A DNA stretch of 64,000 bases from Lepisosteus oculatus (taxonomy: Eukaryota; Chordata; Actinopteri; Semionotiformes; Lepisosteidae), in contig NC_090714.1 of the NCBI RefSeq assembly GCF_040954835.1, forward strand, positions 7,304,501-7,368,500. Direction: 5' to 3'. The position numbers and the translations under genes were made by a program. Positions 53,201 to 64,000 of this stretch are shown piece by piece (positions within the stretch are counted from its first letter, which is position 1; each line of letters starts with the position of its first letter). The notes beneath the pieces are model-generated. The model was not told where the DNA came from. It did not search any database and saw only the letters and a program-made list of their open reading frames with translations.

Positions 53201-56200
53201 TTACTCTTCTTCAGCCATAGACTTTTCAATCTCTTTTAGCTTTTTTACAAACTCCTGGGCTTCTCTGTCCCCTGTTCGAGCCTCCAGCATCTTCAGGATT
53301 GGTTTATCTGTGGTGGGAATGAAAAAAATGACACTTGTGGATAATGTGATGGAAGATATTCTGAAACAATTTAAAATATACAGTATTGCAGTATATATAT
53401 TGCAATGCAGTACAATAGCAGACTCTAATATTGACACTTGACATCTTAAGTCACTTTGGACTCTTCATTGACTTGGAAGAATTACCATTGACAAGTGAAG
53501 TCAAACACTACTCCTCTTCAGTTAGCAGCTTCCTTGCTTCTGCAAAGCGTGTTGTCAGAGCTGTCAGAGCAGTCTCTAAGACCCTCGAATGCTGAACCAC
53601 CACTGCCAGCATTCGTCAAGCCCCCTTTGCTGCAAGGCCTGCCCCCTTACCACAGGGGTCCTGGAGCTGTCTCATCTTACATCATGACAGCTGTCGCACT
53701 GGATGGAAGCATGGAAGCTCCCTTTGGCCTGGGGGAGGCAGGTCACCTGTTTACAGTGCCAGGGAGCAGGCAGTTAGCCCATGGGGGGGGAAAAAGGATT
53801 AATTCTTACCACTGGGTTTGGGCCGAGCCAGCTGAAGAATCAGGGGTGGTATGTTCTTGCCTCCTCCTGATTTGTCTGGTCCACAGAAGTCACTGAGGGG
53901 AGCAATGGCTTCCCCAGCAAAGTCATTGGTGGACAGCCAGTCGTGGTCCATGACGGTGAAGGTAACGCAGGCACACCTCTTCTTGTACTGCTCTGGAGCA
54001 ACATGACTGGGGAGACACAGATACCCATCAGCCCCGGACAGAAGGAGGGTCCAGCAACCTCGAGCGCTGATTCGCACAAAGCAGCCCAACCCTGGAATCA
54101 ACGCCTCAGCTTCAGAGCAACATCTCCAGAATTTAGCACTTGAGGGGTTCTGGCTACTAAAATACTGACTCATTTGCATTGCACCTTCAAATCATGCTAA
54201 AATCAGCTTAATGATACAAGAATTCAGTATAATTTTATTCACATGAAGGAGTACAAACTGATAATTTGTTCCCATCATTGGTGTACAATAGCCAGGCTTA
54301 CTTTAACAGGTTACCTTTGCAATGTCATTCTTCTTAATATTAAAATAAGAAACCATTCTACATTCCCGTTTCTGGAGGGCATGAAATAAAATCATAGTAT
54401 ATATTTATTCCTCAGTACCTTCTTCTTTACGAAATATAGACCTAGAGATCTGTTTAAAGAGTTACATATGGGAAAAAAAACGGGCCAGGAACAGATTGGT
54501 CTCCTTACAAGTGGAACAGCTCATCAAAGACAGGGTGAAGGGTCTTTGCTTTGACTTGAGTCCGTTGACTTTTTGTTGTGGGGAACAAATGATGGGGACA
54601 CAGTTCCACGATGACAAATGGGTCGCTTAGACCTGGGGAGCAAGCAGAAAGTAAGGCTGTTTAAGCTGAGGTTCAGGAAAGGCTGTGCTTGTGGTGCTTG
54701 TTCTCACACAACAGGCTGTTTTAGTTTCAGCTGAGACACAGAAGTTGTTTCACTCATTCAACACCATAATATGCTTGCCCAGTGTCAGTCAGTCAGTATG
54801 CACCTGTTTTTAAGATACTGTGCTTAGCATAATGCAGAAGGTTTTCTTTATTGAAATACAGCGTTACCCATATTATAAGGTGACCCCTTATAGTGCAGAC
54901 TCAGCTGTAACTCAGTTCAGGAAGTGATGCCTGATTTTCCCCACACAAACCTCAGGGTTCCAGATAGACAGGACAAGGCACGACCAACAGCAAAATCCTT
55001 AATCATCTCTGTTGAAATGAAACCGTGCAGCGGACAGCATTAAAAAAAGTGAAACTCTGGCAAGTGTTTCAAAAGGCCCGCACAGCAGAAAGCTGCACTG
55101 TGTAGGTGGCTAAAAGACGAAGGAAAATAAGGCTTTCTTGGTAAGGCTGTCTCCAAAGAGAGCTGCTCTCAGGAAGAGAAGTGCTGCACTGAAGACAGTG
55201 CATTAAGACCGTTTTGTTTGCTTGGCTTCTGTAGGCATGTCAGCAGGGAGTCCTAGTCTATACCTCAAGCACAGGTCGTACAATCTAACAAGCACTTAGG
55301 AGATCACCCTAGCCATGGCGAGTGTGATGCTTTCAGGAGAGCCCACTGGGTGGGTTCCCATATGTGGGGGAGTAAAATCTGCAGCTTGTGAATTTGCAAA
55401 ATAGGATCAAAGTTCCTTTTTTTTCTTGTTATAAATAGGTCTTTAATCCATTTTGCTTCCAAGACATGAATATTCCCATCGGTACCTCCAAGTTCTTTTG
55501 GTGATATTATTTATGCTATGAAACATTTTCCACATGTGTGTTCTTGCCACTTGCAAAACACACTGACCTTTCACTGTAAAGGGTTTGTGCCAAAACACAT
55601 GATATGTTTGCAATTTGAAATGAGGTATTTGCACCTTTTGAATAATAACATGGCAGGGAGGAATAAAAATGCCCTGAATTATAATTTTCTCCCCACTTCT
55701 TTTGAAGGCTATATAAAAGACGTGTATCTGGCGCTGTGACTGACTAAATTAAGGGATTTGCAGCTGCTTTAAAAATACCAACAGATGCTTTTGTTTGTTA
55801 ATGGAGTTAATGCATCTCAGGGTATAATATACATATATTAAATTACAGATATATTATACATTAAGATTTTAAAATAGAACATATATACAGTGGTGTGAAA
55901 AAGTAAGTACATGAAAAGGATTGTCTTTTTTTACATTTTTGGATAAAAGCATATTTGATCGTCATTTCAACAATACTGATAGATAAAGGTGATCGAATTT
56001 TAAAAAATGACATTGAAAAATCCCATTTTGCACTCATTTGTACTATTTAAATAAACAAAATTCAATTTCCTTGTACAGAAAAAGTAGTACACCCCTACCT
56101 TTATCATTGGATCAAATGCCAAAAATTAGAATATGGTGCACCAAAACAGGTGCAAATGATTAGAACATCATTAGAGAGTAACGTGGAGGGCACTGCCTTA

Positions 56201-59200
56201 GACAGTATAAACATCAGAAAACTGTGGTTTGGTTTGGTCTTAGCAATTGAGGTGTGTGGGTGGCTACATCATGCCAAGATCAAAAGAGCTCTCTGAGGCC
56301 CTCAGAAGAAAGATTGTTGATGCCTAAGAGTCTGGGAAGGGTTTTAAAGCCATTTCCAAGCAATTTGTAGTCCATCACTCCATTGTCCCAAAAATCATCT
56401 ACAAATGGAGAAATTTCAAACTAGTGGCAACCTATCCAGGCCAGGTCGTTTCAGCAAATTCAGCCCAAGAGCTGACCAAAAGATGCTGCAGGAAGTCTCC
56501 AAAAACCCCAGGATAACATCAAGGGATTTACAGGCAAGTCTTGCCTCACTCAATGTCAAAGTGCATGAGGCAACCATCCGAAAGAGAACGCACAAGGAAG
56601 GAAGAAGTCTCCGTTCTCAAAAAAGAATATAGATGCACGACTGAAGTTTGCCAGACAACACCTAGGTGAAGATCAGGACTATTGGAACAATGTGCTCTGG
56701 ATGGATGAGACAAAGGTAGAGCTGTTTGGCCACAATGCAAGACATCATGTCTGGTGAAAACCAAAAACTGCCTTTGAACAATAGAACCTCATACCAACTT
56801 TAAAGCATGGTGATGAAGGCATTATGGTTTGGGGCTGCTTTTCGGCCTCACGGCCTGGCCAGCATGCCATCATAGAGTCAACCAGGAATTCCACATTGTA
56901 CCAGAGAGTACTTGAGGAGAATGTGAGGCCATCTGTCAAAAACATCACACAGCTGAAGGAGTTCTGTATGGAGTGGGCAAAAAGGTCTCCAAGGCGATGT
57001 AGGAGACTGATAAACAATTACAAGAAATGCCTGCAAGAAGTGATTTCTGCTAAAGGGGGCAACACCAGCTGCTAAAGCAAGGGTGTGTACTTATTTTTTC
57101 CAAAGCAGACAATTGCATTTCTGACTTTTTTTTGTTATTTGTTAAATTAGATCACCTTTATCTATCAATATTGTTGAAATGAAGATCAAATATCCATACG
57201 TGCAAATATGTTAAAAAAAACATACACCTTTCCATGGGGTGTACTTACAGTAATTTTTCACAGCACTGGATGTTCACTTGGTAGAAAAGCTGTCATCACA
57301 TAGATAACATAGGTAAGATAAAAAGTGTCCAGTTTAATGTCAATACTAAAGCTGCTGAATGCAGTCAGGCCCTGGTTGCCTTTTTCCTCTGTAAAGAATG
57401 GTGCAGTAGTGGCTTTTTGTCTTTCACCTGCTTACCATTGGCATCCAAGGCAATTAGGTCTGCAGCATGCAGGATTTCAACTGTCAGCCTCTGTTCAGAG
57501 GCCTCGTAGTAGCACTTAACACTGATCCGGCCAAATTTACTGTGCTTTAGCATTCTCTGGAAAACAGAAAAAAGACACAGTTCCCCAGCCTTATAAACAG
57601 TCTTATAAACATAAAGATAGTCAAAAAAAGACTTCTGGGATGGGTGCTATCATATCTTTGCAGTTTTTCCATGAGAAGAGTTGAAAAGATCTAAGTATCA
57701 TACATCAAAGGTGTATCTAAGATCATTATTAAATCAGAATTTGAAAATCCTTTTATGTACGAAACTTAAATCGGCGCACCAGGAAGAAAAAAATGTATTT
57801 TTGAAAATGTATGTGTTCACTTTTTCCCATTAATTTAAAGGGAAAATACATCCACCTTGTACAAGGCCATACATCTTAAGCACCACATAATATTTTTTTC
57901 ATTTATTTATCTGAAAGATTCATTTATTTCATATTATTAACAGTATAATTATTGTAATAATGAATATTCATATATTTTTTATATATTTTTTGTGTGATAA
58001 AATCCTTTACACCTACCAAAGGTGGAGTCTGTTGCAGTTAATAAAAACGGCAAACTTAAAATAATAAAGCAGTTGTTGAAAAATAGAATTGTATTATTAT
58101 CCCAATACAATGTGGTGCTGAAGAGGAGAGGGAAGTTTCAAAAAGCTGTCGCACAACTTGCCAAACCTCTTGATCATGGAAATATCTCTGCTGGCTTCTT
58201 CCTACTGTTTTCACAAACTATAAGTCATGACAGAAAGGGTGTGATTTTGTTCAACCCCACCTCCACTGTGAAGTAATGGTACCTGATGTGCAATTTTCTC
58301 CAAGAAGTACTGTTCAATCAGCTCGCTGGATGAACACTTGTTCAGTCTGAGTTCCTCCTCCAGGGCCTGCAGAGACACATGAGTGTCCTTCATTGTGTAT
58401 TTTTGAAAGAGTGTTGTTATAAATGAAGCACAGAAGAAGGTGAAACCAGTCAGGTCACTGGGATCCCTCACTCCCACCTTCAATCTTTGAAAACTCCTAG
58501 AATACAATGACACTTAGAGATGTCTGCTCTGCTCAAACACAAAATGTCTAAATTAATGGGACAGCCATGCTTTTTCTACATTCATACAGCCATCTGTTCT
58601 CAGTGTTATTTCTGAGCATGTAGACGGGGAGTCCCTGCACATTAGATACAAATAAATCTCTACCCAAAAAGTTACGGTTTGGATTACATTTAGCAAAATA
58701 GATAAGGTCGCACTATGTAGATGATTCATGCACTTACAGTGCAGTCCGTAAGTATTTTGACACTGACAATTTTTGTTGTTTTGGCTCTGTACTCCAACAC
58801 TTTGGATTTGAAATGAAACAATGGCTATGTGGTTAAAGTGCAGAATGTCAGCTTTAATTCGAGGATATTTACGTCTATATCGGGTGAACCATATAGGAAT
58901 ATGACTCTCAGTGGTCATTAAAGATCCCCGGGCATTTCTCGATAAGAGTAGGGAGTTATCTTGGTGTCCGGGCCAAATTCCCCCCCTCGGCCTTTACCGT
59001 GGCATCGAATTTTTCCCCATGTATGATTTTTATACATAGTCCTCCCATTTTAGGAGACCTAAAGTAATTGGACAGTTGGCTGCTCAGCTGTTTCTTGGCC
59101 AGCTGTGTGTTGTTGTATCATTAGTTCATGCACAAGAGAGCTAACAAGGGTCTAGAGTTGATTCTAGATGTGGCATTTGCATCTGGAGTCTGTTGCTGTT

Positions 59201-62200
59201 ATCTCTCAACATAAGGACCAAAGAAGTGTTAATGCCATTAAAGCATGCCAACATGAGGCTGAAAAATCAGAATAAATCAATCAGAGACATAGCTAAAACA
59301 TTAGGTGTGTCAAAATCAACTGTTTGGTACATTTTTAAGAAGCAAGAACACACTGGTGAGCTTAGCAATGGCGAACGACCTAATAGACCATGGAAGACCA
59401 CAGTAGTGGTTGACCGAAGAATACTTTTTGACTTGAACAGATCAAGAACACTCCAGGATGTAGGCATATACAGCAGGAAGATGTGTCAAAGACTGCCAGA
59501 AAGAGACCAATACACCAGCATAACCTCAGAGGGTTCACCACAAAATGCAAACCACTGGTAAGCCTCAAGAACAGAAAAGCTAGGTTACAGTTTGCTTAAA
59601 AGTACAGAAAAAAGCCTGTAGAGTTCTGGGACAAAGTCTTATGAACAGATAAGACAAAGATTTACCTGTATCAGAGTGATGGAAAGAGGAAAGTATGGAG
59701 AGAAAATGGAACTGCTCATGATCCAAAGCATACCACCTCATCTGTGAAACATGGTGAAGGTGGTGTCATGGCCTGGGCATGTATGGCTGAGAGTGGAACT
59801 GGCTCACTTGTCTTTATTGATGATGTGATTGCGGACAGCAGCAGGATGAATTCTGACGTGTACAGAAGCATCTTATCTGCTCAGATCCAACCAAATGCCT
59901 CAAAACTCACTGGACGGCGTTTCACCTTGCAACAGGACAATGACCCCAAACAGGGCCGAAAAGTGGAATGTTCTTGACTGGCCAAGTCAATCAACCAACC
60001 TGAATCCCACTGAGCACGCATTTTACTTACTGAAGAGAAGACAGAAAGCAAAAAGCCCCCGAAACAAGCAGGAACTGAAAATGGCTGAATTACAGGCCTG
60101 GAAGAGCATCACCAGGTGATGTCTATGAGTCACAGACTTCAGGCAGTTATCGATTGCAAAGAAACTGCAACCAAGTACTAATTAGACAATTTTATTTACG
60201 ACTATATTAATGTGTCCAATTACTTTTGGTTCCCTGAAATGGGGGAACTATGTATAAAAAGGGCTGTGATTCCTATATGGTTCACCCAATATAGACGTAA
60301 ATACCCTTGAATTAAAGCTGACATTCTGCAATTTAACCTCATAGTCATTGCTTTATTTCAAATCCGATGTGCTGGAGTACGGAGCCAAAACAACAAAAAA
60401 TGTGTCACTGTCCAAATACTTACGGACTGCACCATATGTTATGTTTTTTTGTTGTGAAGCAGTCATGGCTTGTCCTGCAGAACCACAATTTATGTATATA
60501 AAAAACGGAATTCAAAGAAGAGCAGGGCATACAAAACGTAACTAATTCGGTGCAAGTGCTGTTTGTGTACATTGGCTGATGTACACCAAGTGTTAGGTAG
60601 GCTCTTGAATTCCAAATAACCATTCCTGAATTATCCATAACTGGTGTATAATTTTGTTTCCTGAATAAAAGTCATATTCCTGACTGAGGCTTTTTAGCAA
60701 TTACATTTTTTTTGTCTGGAAAAATAAGGATATCCAGTGTAGTGCAGATTATAACTCATTGTTTCCTCTTAGCCCTTCACAGCAGTTTTCCAGGTTTTGT
60801 AAATGCTTACTTTGTATTGCTCATTCCTGAGATTGTCCAGTGCCAAGCCCTCACCCTCAGCATGGAAAAACTCAACCAGAACCTGGGAGAAGCACAATGT
60901 TTCAGTGTTTCATTGACAGGTGAAGGACACTGTACATTATTACACGTATTACTGTAAATTCTTAAAGCTCAGTAGAACTTGGCTTAATCGTAGAGAAACC
61001 AAAGGAACAAGTAATACGTTTATTCCATGCTGAAAAGAGAAGAAAGAAAACACAACGTTTTGGCGGTGGAGCCTTCTTCAAGTGTGGGAGGCTCCACAGC
61101 CAAAAAGGTTGCATTTTCTTTCTTCTCTTTTCAGCATGGAATAAACCTATCACTTGTTCCCTTGCAGCCTAAGCATGCTGATGCAGCCACCCACCTGAAC
61201 TAACTTAATCTTACAGATTTGCTTTAGCTTGCCATTTAGACAATTTAGTATTTGATCTTCACAATCCACTTCAGAAGAAATCCAGTGGTTTTCAATCCAA
61301 TGATGATACTCAGGTTACATTTCTCACAGGCACTCAATCTTGGAAGGTCAGGCCTGTGCACATTCATAAACTCAGCAGGTAACCAGCCCAGCAGGATTAT
61401 CTAAATAAGGACGCTACAATGCCCTATAGCCACTTCCTGTAACACATCGAGCCCTAACAGCTAATGCCCACTGCGCTTATCCACTTAGAGGCTGCAAGCT
61501 GTGATTTTGTTGGAAGTTTTTTTTTTGTCCTTTGCATATTGGTATTAACACATCAACATTACAGACTGTGCCCCACTAATTGCTCCAGCAAATTACTGTC
61601 AGGGCCGTGATGAAGGTTTGATTTGGTCAGTTCCGCAGTTCAGACCGCAGAGAGCTGAAGTGCGGCAACCAATTGTGATCAACACAATTTGGAAGACAGG
61701 AAGAGAATTGTAAAGCTTTAAATGTCCAGTGGCGAAGAGAAACAATTTGCCTGTCTCTCAGCTGACACAAAGCGCCATTCATGGAAAGGACAATAAAGGA
61801 AAACCCCAAGGGGAGTTTCACAAAGCCATTCCAGCACTTTGCCAGCTTCTTGTTCACAACAGTATCTCGGCAGGCTTCGTCTTGCTGGTTTAACACAATG
61901 ACAGCTGTGGACGGGAAGGCGCGTGTTAGTCAAGATCAGCTTGGCAGCTTGTATGATGGGAGAGCTGAAACTGCGCTCTCGGAGCAGGGAAGGGTGCAGC
62001 TGCGGCCAGCGCGCAACCTACCTCGACCGTGTAGTGGAACCTCCCGTAGAACTCCACAGACACGCCTCGGTTTTCAGCCACTGTGTCGAAGATCAGCCTG
62101 AGCAGCAGCTGCCACAGGCCCTGCAGCACCCTGCCAGACAGGAAGGTGAACAGGGTTGACAGGAATATACCACCAGGGAGCGAACTGCCCCACTGCGCAC

Positions 62201-63593
62201 GAGGGGACCAGCGGCCCTGCTCTCCGAGACTGAATTTCACTGGCATTAGTACGGCCATTTACACAGAAAACACTCACATGGCTTTAAAATGTAGACTACT
62301 CAAAATACAGAAGTAAATGTGATGGAATATGAAAAGAAGAAAATTAGATGGAAATCAATGTTGAAAAAACACAAAATAGGAGGGTACAGTACACATGTCA
62401 CATTTCAAGTTTGTCATTCTGCCATTGTAGCATTTGTGGAAAGAAACACATAAACCTAAAACCTTTCAATACCTAGAGTGCTTATACAGGTATCTGGACT
62501 TTCAAACAGTTTGATCATGAAAGTCGTGCACCACAATATTATACAATTTGAATGTACTGTAGACAGCTGCAGAGTTATCACTTCAGACCTCGGACACAAA
62601 GGAAGGCTGTGTCTGGCCAGTACTGGGACCGGAGACTTCTCAGGAAAAATAGGCTGGTGTGGTTGGTGCACTCCTCCCCCTGGAACAACTTTCCTAACCA
62701 ATGCCCTAGAACACTGTAGGAAGTGCAGTCCTTCGTGAGCCATTGGCCCAAGGCCCTGAGTACTTGGTCATTAAAGATCTCAGGGTACTCTAGAAGGACT
62801 AGGGGTGTTAATCCCAGTATTCTGGATAAAATGCACTGGCAATATCTGATATGTTTGCTTCTTAATTCAACCAATGAAGCAATTTCTTGCTTTTCAACCT
62901 GGTCTGTTGGTGTGGTTGAGTGAATACCACTCCAGGATGCAACTGGAGAAGCACTAGCAAATGTGTTATTTGCAACAAAGGATTTGTTATTTAAAGGCAC
63001 CAGTGACCATCACAATGTCCAACAGACAGTGAAATTGGGATGCAATATTGATTCATCCAATTGAATAGACAGGACTCCATGTTATCACTGTAAATGATAT
63101 TATTGCATTAGTTCTCAACTGACATAATTCTTAAGCTAACTGAAATTAAGGGGATAAATTATTTACCTGGACAGGTTTTCTTTCACTAAGGACTCGCTCA
63201 AGATAACCAAAGTGTCATCCAGGTATTTCATCAGAGGGGACACAGCCTAGAAGAAACAAGTTGTGTGTACCTTCAGGATCGTCACACACATATTGAGGAA
63301 TAAGGCTGAGGTTAAACATATGGTGCATTAGACTGCATCTGCATCTGACAATCCAGCCAAGTGCTGTATTGTGTTTCTGTCAAAATAAAACACACGACTG
63401 AAATGCTGTCTTGTGGTTTTTGAACCGCTACTTGTCAAACACCTGTTCTCCTGTGTCTTCAGTGTTCTTTTTCCCGTTATGGTCAAACACAAAATGGGGG
63501 CAGGAAAGGGGAGTGAACACTCACATCATCATTGTGGATAGAGTCCGGGGATAGACTGATGTGCTGGATGTATTTCTTCATATCTAAAACCAT
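53201..63593 (-). CDS. baiap3: BAI1-associated protein 3 / Munc13-4 family, C-terminal nine exons (5' partial)
   Basis: Exons in transcript order: 63593-63525, 63246-63167, 62130-62022, 60882-60811, 58366-58283, 57556-57436, 54632-54509, 54006-53810, 53307-53201. They total 963 nt and 320 visible residues, ending KSMAEEE. The first five exons form the end of the MUN/MHD2 helical region (VLQGLWQLLLRLIFDTVAEN, EEELRLNKCSSSELIEQYF). A C2 domain follows (FGRISVKCYYEASEQRLTVE, DANGLSDPFVIVELCP). Its calcium-loop aspartates are present in LDANGLSDP and VMDHDWLSTND. The family promotes calcium-triggered dense-core vesicle exocytosis and trafficking. I prefer BAIAP3 to UNC13D because TSR3 is adjacent. 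The N-terminal C2A and most of the MUN region lie right of the window. Confidence 0.93.
54633..55887 (-). other. baiap3 intron, left of a Tc1
   Basis: No recognised repeat or exon is seen between the exon 54509-54632 and the Tc1 at 55888. Confidence 0.6.
55888..57268 (+). mobile_element. Tc1/mariner-like transposon in baiap3 intron
   Basis: It begins CAGTGGTGTGAAAAAGTAAG after TA and ends near TTTTTCACAGCACTG; the right TA is lost. Broken plus-strand transposase is seen: KMLQEVSKNPRITSRDLQ (about 56480), MVWGCFSASRPGQHAI (56824) and a C-terminal part to 57075. Length is 1381 bp, normal for the family. Confidence 0.9.
58737..60434 (+). mobile_element. Tc1/mariner-like transposon with a long inverted repeat
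   Basis: Terminal repeats of about 200 bp (CAGTGCAGTCCGTAAGTATT against AATACTTACGGACTGCAC) are flanked by TA (58735-58736 and 60435-60436). A frameshifted plus-strand transposase holds an HTH-like part at 59193-59561 (KTLGVSKSTVWYIFKKQEHT), then GGVMAWACMAESGTGS and QQDNDPKQ, then DWPSQSTNLNPTEH near 60000. The left repeat is interrupted by a SINE fragment. Confidence 0.92.
58908..59027 (+). repeat. 5S-SINE tail fragment nested in the Tc1 terminal repeat
   Basis: GTGGTCATTAAAGATCCCCG to CCTTTACCGTGGCATC matches the tail region of the SINE at 4915-5470 (GGTCGTTAAAAATCCCAGGG to GGCCTTTACC). It separates parts of the left Tc1 repeat that are contiguous in the right repeat (about 60247-60290). 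Confidence 0.7.
61000..61165. repeat. Palindromic fish repeat
   Basis: The left arm (AAGGAACAAGTAATACG, TATTCCATGCTGAAAAGAG) and right arm (CTCTTTTCAGCATGGAATAA, CACTTGTTCCCTT) are near-exact reverse complements of about 80 bp each. They meet at GAGCCTTCTTCAAGTGTGGG. A single-arm relative is at 34645-34770. Confidence 0.75.
61166..62021 (-). other. baiap3 intron remainder
   Basis: No recognised element lies between the palindromic repeat and the exon at 62022-62130. Confidence 0.55.
62600..62850 (+). repeat. Diverged 5S rRNA-derived SINE
   Basis: TCTGGCCAGTACTGGGACCG then GAGACTTCTCAGGAAAAATA keeps the 5S-like internal promoter order. The tail TGGTCATTAAAGATCTCAGG and GGGGTGTTAATCCCAGTATT matches the copy at 4915-5470. 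It is intronic in baiap3. Confidence 0.65.
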
Positions 63594-64000
63594 CTGCAGC
63601 CAACGACAGAAACAGGGAGAGTATCCTATCAGTCATTAACATGATAATGCATTTGATTTATAAAAATGAACGGCACAATTTATTCACTCTTAAGCTGTGA
63701 TTTTTAAGTCACATTCTTGGTGACTCCCATCAATAATTTTAATTACTATCCATGGATTATCAGAAAGTCACCTGTCCTGGAATGGGATTGCAGCAAACTG
63801 GAACCTATTCCAGAATTACAGGGCTCAAGGTGGGACTACACTCTAGTAGGGAAGGAAATCCTTTTGAGACACATGCACGTGGGGTCGATTTTGGAGAGAG
63901 ACAGCCTAAACTGCATGTCATTGGAAGGTGGAAGGATACCGGGGCACCTGGTGAAAACCCATGCCACCACAGGAAGAACATGTTTTAACATGTGGAACAT
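63594..64000 (-). other. baiap3 intron with a CATCCATCC-type repeat
   Basis: From about 63750 the sequence matches, in diverged form, the common fish repeat (GGTGGGACTACACTC, AACTGCATGTCATTGGAAGG, GGGGCACCTGGTGAAAACCC). No exon is seen between the acceptor at 63594 and the window end. Confidence 0.55.

Overview
The window is vertebrate nuclear DNA, almost certainly from a ray-finned fish. Genes are split into many short exons with GT/AG borders. Intergenic and intronic DNA is full of fish-type mobile elements: four Tc1/mariner copies, 5S-rRNA-derived SINEs, a Charlie-type hAT, a solo LTR and tRNA-like SINEs. The species cannot be fixed from the sequence. A single-copy locus with an extra ATF4-family gene would suit a slowly evolving lineage such as gar or bowfin, but that is a guess.

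Five protein-coding genes were reconstructed exon by exon, with every reading-frame phase checked across introns. From left to right: (1) unkl (+), exons from 2807 to the stop at 18765; its 5' exons lie left of the window. (2) An ATF4-like bZIP gene (+), coding 27995-28145 and 30929-31749. (3) gnptg (-), complete, 39562 down to 33623, 11 exons. (4) tsr3 (+), complete, 41448-50747, 6 exons. (5) baiap3 (-), 63593 down to 53201, the last nine exons; its 5' part lies right of the window. The order and orientation match the BAIAP3-TSR3-GNPTG-UNKL block of human 16p13.3 as I recall it, except that the fish locus has an ATF4-family gene between GNPTG and UNKL.

The most notable object is that ATF4-like gene. 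Its leader carries a short uORF followed by a second uORF. Once a predicted intron is removed, the second uORF runs 54 codons and overlaps the main start codon out of frame. This is the delayed-reinitiation layout known for ATF4 and ATF5. The locus suggests an ohnolog of ATF4 that mammals lost.

The mobile-element archaeology is also clear. A 446-bp solo LTR sits in a Tc1 inside the ATF4-like intron. A 1438-bp hAT with a perfect 8-bp target duplication sits in a Tc1 in tsr3 intron 2. A 5S-SINE fragment sits in the terminal repeat of a Tc1 in baiap3. Two copies of a roughly 600-650 bp TTAA-flanked MITE flank the unkl 3' end and the ATF4-like gene. The genes are not functionally linked: they serve RNA binding/ubiquitin, stress transcription, lysosomal enzyme sorting, 18S rRNA modification and vesicle exocytosis. 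gnptg and tsr3 are head to head and probably share a promoter.
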